Of a DNA stretch of 64,000 nucleotides, positions 27,224 through 34,631 are shown in pieces; within the stretch, counting starts at the first letter, position 1, and each line of letters begins with the position of its first letter. The translations under genes were made by a program, and so were the position numbers. Origin of the DNA: a candidate division LCP-89 bacterium B3_LCP (GTDB lineage Bacteria > Electryoneota > B3-LCP); assembly GCA_005223185.1 (NCBI GenBank), contig NJBN01000001.1, forward strand, positions 310,001 through 374,000, in the 5' to 3' direction. A model generated the notes under the pieces. The model did no database searches. It saw only the letters and a list, made by a program, of their open reading frames with translations, and was not told where the DNA came from.

Positions 27224-27715
27224 ATGATAAAGAAACCACTTCTGATATTAGCTTTTGGTCTGTTTATAGCTGCACAGGCTAAAGCAGCGGATGAACGGTC
27301 TGTTACCGTACCTAAGCAGGTTGAGTCAGGGGCGCAGTATTTCATCGGAGATGAGAACCAGCTTCTCATGCAGGTGAACGTCTGGGGCAGAGTAGAAATG
27401 CCGGGACAGTATTTCGTGCCTTCGGATACGGATCTGATCACTCTGATATCGGTTGCAGGCGGACCGGCGGATAAGAGCCGTCTGGATAACGTACGCATCG
27501 TGCGCGGCGCCAGTGCGGGTTCAGAAGTTATCCAGGTGAACATCAAGAAATACCTGAAGACAGGCGACAGAACGCTGATTCCTGATTTAAAACCTGAAGA
27601 CACCATTATCGTATCAGGTTCCATGTGGTTTGTGATGTCGACGGTTATCTCCGTGGTGGCGCAATTAGCTATAGTAGCTAATGTTTACTATTTAGCCGCG
27701 CTGGCGAGCAGGTAA
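27224..27715 (+). CDS. SLBB-domain secreted/membrane protein
   Basis: Short protein with a signal peptide (1-21, ending AQAKA) and one SLBB domain (about 45-125: VWGRVEMPGQYFVPSDTDL, ISVAGGPADKSRLDNVRIV), the beta-grasp fold found in polysaccharide-export proteins such as Wza. KPEDTIIVSGS closes the domain, and a C-terminal hydrophobic helix (about 134-158) ends the protein. It lacks the Poly_export (PES) domain of real Wza proteins, so it is not itself an exporter channel. It is the last gene of the locus before a strong terminator. It may bind glycan or link to the LPS/polysaccharide export system (inference). Confidence 0.75.
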   Translation: MIKKPLLILAFGLFIAAQAKAADERSVTVPKQVESGAQYFIGDENQLLMQVNVWGRVEMPGQYFVPSDTDLITLISVAGGPADKSRLDNVRIVRGASAGSEVIQVNIKKYLKTGDRTLIPDLKPEDTIIVSGSMWFVMSTVISVVAQLAIVANVYYLAALASR

Positions 27716-27824
27716 CTTTTGATGATTCATTCGCGTATGAGAATGAAGCACGGAACGTCAACCGGGACTAATTAGCGAACACCGATAGATGTACAGGGAA
27801 CGTTTCATTCCGGTTTTGAGTATA

Positions 27825-27863
27825 AACGGGCAAAACAAGTCGAAGTTTTGCCCGTTTTGTTTT
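27825..27863 (+). terminator. Intrinsic terminator after SLBB gene
   Basis: A 12-nt stem (AACGGGCAAAAC at 27825-27836 pairing with GTTTTGCCCGTT at 27845-27856) with an 8-nt loop is followed by a T-rich tract. It ends the T9SS-like operon and isolates the next gene. Confidence 0.85.
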
Positions 27864-27910
27864 GTGTTTTATCCAAGTTAATGCCCTAAAAAAATACATC
27901 TGAGGCGAAG

Positions 27911-29050
27911 ATGAAGCCGATAATTTCGATAGTAACCATCCTGTTGCTGTTGTCAGCCGTTTGGGCTCAGGATAGTCCGGTTGAGACAGTTACAGTACGC
28001 GGGGAAGCCACAATTTATGAAGGTGACATCCCTGCCGCTCGTGATGAAGCATTAGTGGACGCTCAGCGAAACGCCCTTGAACAGGTTATGGGTGTGCAGA
28101 TCAAATCCGAAACTGCCATACAGGATTTTATGCTTGCTGACGACACCATTTTATCGATGATTTCAGGTCATGTCAAGGACAGCAGGATCACGTCCGAGAA
28201 GCAGGAGATGGAGTACCTGGTACTGGAAGTCGAATGTGATGTAGTGAAGGAATTGAGTCCTGAAGAAGCACAGAAACTGATGCGGAATTTTTCCTGTGTT
28301 GTTGGTTTCACCACGGAAATAGATGGTGGCGTCGTTGATGATAATCGCATAGGGAATAAGTTAATCTCCGATCTAGTCAAAGCCGACTTTGACGTACGGG
28401 ATATATCACAAATGTTATCCTTGGAAGGATATCAAGCGCAATTCAGGAAAGCAGTTGATAATCAGGATATTGCAGCCGCACGCTGGATTGGCAGGCAGCT
28501 TCTCTCTAATGTGGTCATTGTGGGGAAGGCTAAGCTGGAAATGAAGGAGAAAAAGGAAGTTACCGGTTTTGCCGGGGTGGTTGGCGTATATGTTTACGAC
28601 TGCTGGCTGGAAGCTCGTGCAATAGAGGCGGAGAGCGGTCAGATCATCGCTCAATATGCATCAGAATTTGAAGGCGTGCAGGGAACGGGTAACACTCCCC
28701 AGAAAGCCGTCACCATGGCTATGACCAGGGCGGAGAGAGCATTTAGCAAGGATCTGCTTTCGCAGTTAACCGAATACGGAGGCAAGAAGAGTCGCCCCAT
28801 AACGGTGGAAGTGGAAGGAATTCCGACGTATGAATCGTTCCAGAAAGTGAAGCAATTCTTAAGCAATGTACGCTTCCGGGATTCAGAAGTATCTGATCTG
28901 GGCTTCGCGGCGGGGGAAAAATCCACTTTCAGGTTTAACTATTCCGAAAAGATCAATTTGATCGCTATTAAACTGGATCATCTGCCCAATCTTTCCGTAA
29001 TGGACCGGTCTGAAGTAAAAGTAATCTGCCGATACTCGTCCATTCAGTAA
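27911..29050 (+). CDS. Secreted protein with FlgT/LPP20-like N-terminal domain
   Basis: Secreted protein (signal peptide 1-19, ending SAVWAQ). Residues about 24-120 have the pattern of FlgT N-terminal / LPP20 domains: a beta strand VTVRGEATI, then the helix ARDEALVDAQRNALEQVMGVQ, then a strand pair. Residues about 125-280 resemble the FlgT middle domain (GNKLISDLVKADFDV, NVVIVGKAKLEM). The C-terminal 90 residues are another alpha/beta unit (TYESFQKVKQFLSNV). There are no flagellar genes in the window, so a flagellar role is unlikely; such domains also occur in outer-membrane lipoprotein families. Start ATG with GAGGCGAAG just upstream. First of three neighbouring secreted proteins. Confidence 0.68.
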   Translation: MKPIISIVTILLLLSAVWAQDSPVETVTVRGEATIYEGDIPAARDEALVDAQRNALEQVMGVQIKSETAIQDFMLADDTILSMISGHVKDSRITSEKQEMEYLVLEVECDVVKELSPEEAQKLMRNFSCVVGFTTEIDGGVVDDNRIGNKLISDLVKADFDVRDISQMLSLEGYQAQFRKAVDNQDIAAARWIGRQLLSNVVIVGKAKLEMKEKKEVTGFAGVVGVYVYDCWLEARAIEAESGQIIAQYASEFEGVQGTGNTPQKAVTMAMTRAERAFSKDLLSQLTEYGGKKSRPITVEVEGIPTYESFQKVKQFLSNVRFRDSEVSDLGFAAGEKSTFRFNYSEKINLIAIKLDHLPNLSVMDRSEVKVICRYSSIQ

Positions 29051-29135
29051 ATATGATATGGGTAGTATAATCTGAAAGTTACTAATTTAATAGTAATTAG
29101 CTAATTATATAAACATAATAGAGCGAGAAGATTTT

Positions 29136-30821
29136 ATGAGAACAACTGGTTGTGTCAGCATTTTTCTTATTGCATTTGCTCTGGTTTTGAACTTAGGAAC
29201 AACATCCGCATTTGCTCAGGACACACAGGAAAAATATCAGCGTAAGTCCATATCCTACGTGGATGCTGTGTTGAAGCTTGGGAATGCTTCAGATCTAATG
29301 CCCAAGCAGGAAAGGACTCTTCTGGAAGTTATCAGGCGTGAAATTGAAATGCCCCGCTTTGATTATAATGCTCTTCCCAGTGAGATAGTCGATGCATTTA
29401 AACGCGATGCTTTAAGGCGTGGAGTGCAGGACATTGACGCTTTGACGGAAGCGATGAACGAGGTATTAGTTCCTGAAATCTTGCGAATAGTAGATATAGC
29501 CAAGGAGATGCGTGCTCAGGACTTAGTCAGTGAAGCCGCGCAGCATTCGTTTGTGGTGGAGAAAGCCAAAGAGACGGGGATTACGGCAGAAGACTTAGAA
29601 GCGATCATGAATTCTGCTTATATCTATTTACCGGTGCTGACCCAGGTAAAGGTTCATGATTCCAAAGCGACAAATACCGTTAATTACGATCTGCGTGGTG
29701 GGATTATATGGTTTGCCGTGAGAACAGATGAGGCAGGAACCAGAGTCGAATTATTAATCAAAGATGAGGCGGTGGGAAAGGGCGCTGCCAGGCGTGATGC
29801 TAAATTTAAATATAAAGGTCGACGTGTCAATGGACCTGAATACGCTTTCATCACTGCTGCGGAAGTGCTGGCGCAGAATCTAAAAATCGCCGCACAGAAG
29901 ATACCGGATTTCCAACTCACTAACCCTTTGGCAGATACTGGTCCCGGTTGGGTGGAATTCCCCATGGGGAAGAGAGAAGGATTGGGTGTAGATGATAAGT
30001 TCATCATTGCGGAATTCTACGAAGAGGGGGACGGATCACTGAAACGACAGGAATTGGGTATGGTGCGCGTTGCCAGGGTAGCCGATAATGTCGAAAAGAA
30101 AGCCAATTCGCGCGCCCGGACGGTTATCGGTGGTGGCTATGAACGGGGCATGCTGGCGCTGGAACATCCCCGTCTGCCGATAGATTTATCCTTTCGTTTC
30201 GGAGTCTTGCCGGTGAGCGTGAAAGACGGATACGGCTGGTTCGATGATGAGATAACCAGTAATTTCTATACGGGACAGTTATGGTTTAACTACAACCTTG
30301 CGCAGACGACCAATATTTCTCAATTCTTCGCTTCTGTTTATGGTGAATTGGGAAGTGGAACACTCAAAGGATGGGAGATGTGGGGCGAAAATGTGCCTGC
30401 AGGTTTGTATTGGGGCGTAGGTGGTGGACTGGTGAAGAAGTTTTACGTAAACAGGCTTCACATAGGGTTGGAAGCGCTGATTTCTTTCGCTGATTACAGT
30501 TTCAGCGGAACCGGTACTGATCCAATTTTTAACAAAGATTGGAATTGGGAAACGTCCAGCCTTGGGTTCACCTTCAATGGGGATATAGAGTTAGCCTTAA
30601 GTTATGATTGGAACTTAGGCGCAGGCGTGTCTTATCGCTTGTTCGCTCCCACTAAAGATTGGACTTACCACTACGACAATGAAAAGATAGATTTGTCGGG
30701 TATCACCGATCTGCCGGAGTTGGATTTCAGTGGATTGGGATACCAGATTTATCTGACCTGGTCTCTGCCTTCACTGGGATATGATCCGGTGAAGATGGCG
30801 CGGGGAGCTATTGGTCATTAA
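29136..30821 (+). CDS. Secreted protein with C-terminal barrel-like domain, unknown
   Basis: Unrecognised secreted protein of 561 residues. The signal peptide (1-27) ends SAFAQ. Residues about 40-150 are helical and charged (KQERTLLEVIRREIEMP, AKEMRAQDLVSEAAQ). Residues 165-330 are an alpha/beta region with a FlgT-C-like motif (FPMGKREGLGVDDKFIIAEFYE followed by GMVRVARVAD). From about 345 to the end alternating aromatic strands (LWFNYNLAQTTNIS, YWGVGGGLVKKFYV, YQIYLTWSLPSLGY) suggest a small outer-membrane beta-barrel. It may therefore be a membrane-embedded partner of the FlgT-like proteins on either side. No catalytic motif is seen. Confidence 0.6.
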   Translation: MRTTGCVSIFLIAFALVLNLGTTSAFAQDTQEKYQRKSISYVDAVLKLGNASDLMPKQERTLLEVIRREIEMPRFDYNALPSEIVDAFKRDALRRGVQDIDALTEAMNEVLVPEILRIVDIAKEMRAQDLVSEAAQHSFVVEKAKETGITAEDLEAIMNSAYIYLPVLTQVKVHDSKATNTVNYDLRGGIIWFAVRTDEAGTRVELLIKDEAVGKGAARRDAKFKYKGRRVNGPEYAFITAAEVLAQNLKIAAQKIPDFQLTNPLADTGPGWVEFPMGKREGLGVDDKFIIAEFYEEGDGSLKRQELGMVRVARVADNVEKKANSRARTVIGGGYERGMLALEHPRLPIDLSFRFGVLPVSVKDGYGWFDDEITSNFYTGQLWFNYNLAQTTNISQFFASVYGELGSGTLKGWEMWGENVPAGLYWGVGGGLVKKFYVNRLHIGLEALISFADYSFSGTGTDPIFNKDWNWETSSLGFTFNGDIELALSYDWNLGAGVSYRLFAPTKDWTYHYDNEKIDLSGITDLPELDFSGLGYQIYLTWSLPSLGYDPVKMARGAIGH

Positions 30822-30904
30822 TCAATGGTTGAAAAAGAAAATAGCATCAATTTCATAGAATACAATAACTGAACAATTTCAAGCCATAACGGTCCGGAGG
30901 ACTT

Positions 30905-32176
30905 ATGCGCTTCGCATTAAAGACTATCTTGCTGCTGATTCTGGCTTCTTTTTTAACAGCAGCGCCACTCTTCGCGCAGGGGAATTTACCTAAGCTGAAA
31001 CAAGCCAGCTTTGTCGAATCATATTCACCAGCAGAATGGATGGTCAAGGCTGCCGGTGTGGGTGGCGGGAAGAAGAAATACCGCGAGAAAAACGCCATCG
31101 AAGATGCGCGCAAAAGCGCTGTCTATTTCTGTCTGTACCTGGGAACTGATCCGTTGTTCAATACAGCAGAAGAAAAGAGCCGGTTTGCCTTTATTGAACA
31201 GGATTTCTTCGATATCAACAACGTAAACAAGTACGTCTCCTGGGAATCGGCGGAATTTACCCTGCGTGTGAAGATTTCTGGCGGGAAGGAACTCAAAATT
31301 GAGAAGGTCTTTCGCATCAACGTGGGGATATTAAAGGAGGATCTGATAAACCAGGGAGTATTGATGGCGACTGCTGATTTAGTCGCTGAGATTGGTCTGC
31401 CGCAGATTCTGGTTCTTCCGGAAGTTCCCAAGGGCGGGAATCCATTGGAAGCGATGCAAAACCGCAGTGAACTGAAACATGCCTCTCGTTCCATCGAATC
31501 CTACCTGACTGCCCAGAAGTACGAAGTCATCGTTCCTGAACAGCAGGATTTCCTGAATAATTATACTGAAACGATGCACCTGGTCGAAGGGACTGGTGAG
31601 GATATGTCCTACAAGATCGCGCTGGCGATCGGTTCGGACGTCTATATCACCTATTCGGTTTACATCGAACGGCGCATGGTGGGGTCGACAGAAAACAAGA
31701 AGGCTTCAGTTTCAGTCAGGGCGTATGAGACCACCACTGCCCGCCTGCTGGGCACCGAAACGGGGTATTCTTACGAACGACCTTCACCGGATGAAGTGGT
31801 TGTGGAAGAAGCCATCCATGATGCCATTGATAAAGTGCTGTCCCGTGTAAACGCTTATTGGAAAGAGGACCTGCAGCGGGGCGTGCAGTATAAGATCATC
31901 TTCAGCATCACCGGTATGTTCGATGAAGATGAAGTCGAAGACATTCAGTTCGCTCTGTCGGACGTGATAGACGCTTTTGCTACCCGGTCGAAGGAGAATA
32001 TCGTAACTGATCAGACTATGGATTACCAGGTATGGGTGAAACCCTCTGAATATGATAAAGCCAGGGATCTGTACCGTGACATTAAGGATGATTTCGCCGC
32101 AGAGATCAGCGGCGCCAAGGTGAGACGCCAGCAGATTAACAGGAAGCTGCTGCTGTTGGAAGTGGTGAATGATTAG
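30905..32176 (+). CDS. Secreted protein of unknown function (DUF6175-like)
   Basis: Secreted protein (signal peptide 1-25, ending PLFAQ) with a GGAGG ribosome-binding site 8 nt before the ATG. The N-terminal part has an 'AxxDAR'-type helix (NAIEDARKSAVYFCLYLG) as in LPP20/FlgT-N domains, and the middle part (QILVLPEVPKGGNP, SIESYLTAQKYEVIVPEQQDF, ALAIGSDVYITYSVYIE) resembles the nucleotide-binding-like TolB-N/FlgT-M fold. The C-terminal 100 residues are alpha/beta. It may belong to the Bacteroidota family DUF6175; this is from memory of the family pattern and not verified. It is the third of three secreted proteins on the same strand. Confidence 0.6.
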   Translation: MRFALKTILLLILASFLTAAPLFAQGNLPKLKQASFVESYSPAEWMVKAAGVGGGKKKYREKNAIEDARKSAVYFCLYLGTDPLFNTAEEKSRFAFIEQDFFDINNVNKYVSWESAEFTLRVKISGGKELKIEKVFRINVGILKEDLINQGVLMATADLVAEIGLPQILVLPEVPKGGNPLEAMQNRSELKHASRSIESYLTAQKYEVIVPEQQDFLNNYTETMHLVEGTGEDMSYKIALAIGSDVYITYSVYIERRMVGSTENKKASVSVRAYETTTARLLGTETGYSYERPSPDEVVVEEAIHDAIDKVLSRVNAYWKEDLQRGVQYKIIFSITGMFDEDEVEDIQFALSDVIDAFATRSKENIVTDQTMDYQVWVKPSEYDKARDLYRDIKDDFAAEISGAKVRRQQINRKLLLLEVVND

Positions 32177-32190
32177 GGGGAGGCTTATTT

Positions 32191-32285
32191 GTAGGGTAGA
32201 CTAAGTCCGTTGGCTAACGGATGCAGTCTACCATCTCCTTTCGGTAGCCTGTGTTTCGGCTATGCCTGCACTTAGCCTACCCTAC
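32191..32285. repeat. 95-nt MITE-like element with 16-nt terminal inverted repeats
   Basis: Non-coding element between the end of the DUF6175-like gene and a terminator. Its ends, GTAGGGTAGACTAAGT (32191-32206) and ACTTAGCCTACCCTAC (32270-32285), are inverted repeats matching at 15 of 16 positions. Inside are smaller hairpins: CCGTT/AACGG (32207-32220), CTACC/GGTAG and AGCC/GGCT. The whole can fold as a closed multi-branched structure. No transposase gene is nearby. Confidence 0.6.
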
Positions 32286-32292
32286 TAACTGG

Positions 32293-32326
32293 ATTCCGGC
32301 TTGCGCTCTGAAGAGCTTGCCGGAAT
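32293..32326. repeat. Palindromic repeat unit
   Basis: Inverted repeat ATTCCGGC (32293-32300) / GCCGGAAT (32319-32326) with a partly complementary centre (GCGCT...AGAGC). It resembles short 'ATTCCGGC...GCCGGAATGAC' palindromes scattered between genes in many environmental genomes. It lies next to the 95-nt element and the terminator. Confidence 0.5.
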
Positions 32327-32351
32327 GACAAGGCGGACAGTCTAAATTAAT

Positions 32352-32380
32352 AAGGGCAGGAATTTAACTTCCTGCCCTTT
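32352..32380. terminator. Bidirectional terminator between convergent genes
   Basis: Perfect 9-bp stem AAGGGCAGG (32352-32360) / CCTGCCCTT (32371-32379) with a 10-nt A/T loop and short T runs on both sides. It separates the convergent secreted-protein gene (plus) and T9SS cargo gene (minus). Confidence 0.8.
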
Positions 32381-32395
32381 AGATTTATGTACTTT

Positions 32396-34462
32396 TTACT
32401 TCATCAGTATGAGTTTTTGTACGAATGTCTGGCCACCACTTTCCAATCTGGCTAAGTAGATACCGGAAGGGAGACTTGCAGCGTTGAAGGTAATTTCGTG
32501 CGAACCCGCCTGGCGGTAGCCGTCCACTAGTGAGGTAACAACTGCACCTCGAATATCGTAGATGGACAGGTTCACATTTGCCGTAGCGGGCAGTGTATAT
32601 GTGATGGTTGTAGTGGGGTTGAAGGGATTGGGGTGGGCGCCAGATATTTCGTATACTTCAGGGATAGTTGAAACATTCTTAGCTTCATCGAACCACGGTT
32701 CTCCGTAACAACTCCAATCCGCAATAACTGCTCCATCGCCATAACTGAGTTTGGTTATTTCAAAGTAATCGTCATCCCAGATATCACTGGGATAGTCACC
32801 GACATATATCCAGTATTTATAAGTACCAGTTGGAGCCAGCGCCGGTACGTTTTGAGTTTTATCCGAACTAGTGAACAAAACGCCCGGCCCGATATTTACG
32901 TAAAGTGGTCCTATCAACGGATTGGTGAAACCTCCGGCGGGTTTCTCAGCCAGACTCCATATATCGAAGGGAACAGTTGAAGTGGAGTAGTTTTCCAACG
33001 TGACGTAAAAGTCGAAACTTCCACCTGCCGCAGGGACAGTGATGTAACTTGATTCGGGATGAAGGCTAACCTCCAATCCATACGTGCTCTGTTGATACTT
33101 AATGGTGGCATAATCAGCCCCGGTGCCTATGCCTTCACTATAGCCAGTTACATATATATCATTGCCATCCACTGCCAGCCCTGCGAGAACATCATCTCCT
33201 GATGCTGGGCCATCATATGTGACTTCGAAATCCCTTATTCCAGTATTATCATACTTAATCAGAATGTAATCGGAACCTGCTGTAGCGGTTTCAACCGTGC
33301 CAGCTATGTAAGCGTTGCCATCTGTATCAGTAACTATTTCAGTGGCACTGCAGGACGTGCCAGCTTCATGCCAGCGTGCATAGCTTAGCGATCCGCTGCT
33401 AGTGTATCTAACTGTCTGAAATCTATAATTCCCGGAGTTTGCACTTTCACCCGTAACAATGATATTTCCAGACGGATCTCCGGCTATATCATAAGCATAA
33501 TCTGGGGGACTGCCAGGACCATCGAATCTCTCAGTCCAATATAATGTTCCCAAAGGTGAATACTTCAGCGTAGCATAATCCATACTGCTGCTACCTTGAC
33601 TCCATCCAGTCACATATACCTGCCCTGAATTATTCATGTACATCGCAGAGGCTTTATCATCGCCATCACCTGGTCCATTATAAACATGATCCCACATCTC
33701 AACCCCCAGTGAGCTAAATTTCACTGTTCCATAATCATACTCGTGCTCTCCAGGAATGACGGCCTGATCCAAGTAACCGGTAACACATACGCACCCGAAA
33801 TTATCTACACAAATATCTGTTGGCATATCCCAATTTTCCCCAGAGGTTCCATAATCGGCAGTCCAAAGAAGGAGACCGTCTGTGCTATATTTCAATACCA
33901 GGTAATTATAATCGTATACGGGTCCTGATTCCCAGTCGCTCTTTGCCGCGACATATACATTTCCGCTGTTGTCAGCCGCTATAGCTACACCCTCATCGGT
34001 ATCCTGATATGCATTTGGATTGGTATATTCTACGTGCCAGAGTAAGCTGCCAACTGGAGAATACTTCAGGGTAATCACATTGTGATGATCGTAACTTGGA
34101 CCCTGTGCTGTGACATATCCTGTAATATATATGTTACCATCAGCACCTATCGTCATATCGGCTGGTCTATCAAATCCATCGCCAGAACCATTATAGGTGC
34201 GAATCCATTGTTGAATACCATAAGAATCGTACTTTATGGTTGTTATATTACCGAGTGTACTATATGAGGTCGTATAACCAGTAACATATACATTGCCATC
34301 ATCGTCGACCACACAGTCTACTGCTCGGTCAGCATCTTCATAGGTGCTGGTATAGCGCGCCTCCCAGTCTTCTACGAGATACGGCTGTGCGAAAGTTAAA
34401 CTGTAACTACAAAGGAGCGCTATTAACGCTAAGCAAAACTTATTCATACTTATCGGTTTCAT
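32396..34462 (-). CDS. T9SS cargo: SBBP-like beta-propeller protein
   Basis: Secreted protein with a signal peptide (MKPISMNKFCLALIALLCSY split as start region and ALIALLCSYSLTFAQ). At least eight SBBP-type propeller repeats follow (about 35-440), each like DNSGNVYVAA...LKYSTDGLLLW. A beta-sandwich domain spans about 455-590, and a type A T9SS sorting domain (about 608-688: AHPNPFNPTTTI... PSGIYLARLESG) ends the protein. The propeller is the kind found in proteins that bind or display on the cell surface; no enzyme motif is visible. The start at 34462 is decided by AGGAAGG eight nucleotides upstream. The final 240 nt of DNA are nearly identical to those of the neighbouring cargo gene. Confidence 0.85.
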   Translation of the reverse strand: MKPISMNKFCLALIALLCSYSLTFAQPYLVEDWEARYTSTYEDADRAVDCVVDDDGNVYVTGYTTSYSTLGNITTIKYDSYGIQQWIRTYNGSGDGFDRPADMTIGADGNIYITGYVTAQGPSYDHHNVITLKYSPVGSLLWHVEYTNPNAYQDTDEGVAIAADNSGNVYVAAKSDWESGPVYDYNYLVLKYSTDGLLLWTADYGTSGENWDMPTDICVDNFGCVCVTGYLDQAVIPGEHEYDYGTVKFSSLGVEMWDHVYNGPGDGDDKASAMYMNNSGQVYVTGWSQGSSSMDYATLKYSPLGTLYWTERFDGPGSPPDYAYDIAGDPSGNIIVTGESANSGNYRFQTVRYTSSGSLSYARWHEAGTSCSATEIVTDTDGNAYIAGTVETATAGSDYILIKYDNTGIRDFEVTYDGPASGDDVLAGLAVDGNDIYVTGYSEGIGTGADYATIKYQQSTYGLEVSLHPESSYITVPAAGGSFDFYVTLENYSTSTVPFDIWSLAEKPAGGFTNPLIGPLYVNIGPGVLFTSSDKTQNVPALAPTGTYKYWIYVGDYPSDIWDDDYFEITKLSYGDGAVIADWSCYGEPWFDEAKNVSTIPEVYEISGAHPNPFNPTTTITYTLPATANVNLSIYDIRGAVVTSLVDGYRQAGSHEITFNAASLPSGIYLARLESGGQTFVQKLILMK
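32435..32569. repeat. Sorting-domain DNA repeat, copy 1
   Basis: 135 nt inside the T9SS sorting-domain codons of the cargo gene at 32396. It matches 34671-34805 at all but about three positions. A second identical block (32604-32638 versus 34840-34874) follows after a diverged stretch. The rest of the two genes is not alike. Confidence 0.85.
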
Positions 34463-34581
34463 CGAAATATCCTTCCTGTTTGCCATTGTTATGATTTGCT
34501 AAATATACAAAATTAAACATACAATGTCAATAGATTTAACAAAATAGTTGAAATATTTTATAGTTGTCATTAATCCAGATA

Positions 34582-34607
34582 CAAAAACTGCCCTCTCAAG
34601 GGCAGTT
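34582..34607 (-). terminator. Terminator of second T9SS cargo gene
   Basis: Nine-bp stem AACTGCCCT/AGGGCAGTT (34586-34607) with a four-base loop. Read on the minus strand it is followed by TTTTTG, 25 nt after the stop codon of the cargo gene. Confidence 0.85.
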
Positions 34608-34631
34608 CATAATAAAGTACTCGATTCAGAC

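Noticed and set aside
27175-27624. Minus-strand open frame of 149 codons opposite the SLBB gene
   Set aside because: Antisense to a clear signal-peptide/SLBB protein; composition is Ser/Thr/Arg-rich as expected for a shadow frame.
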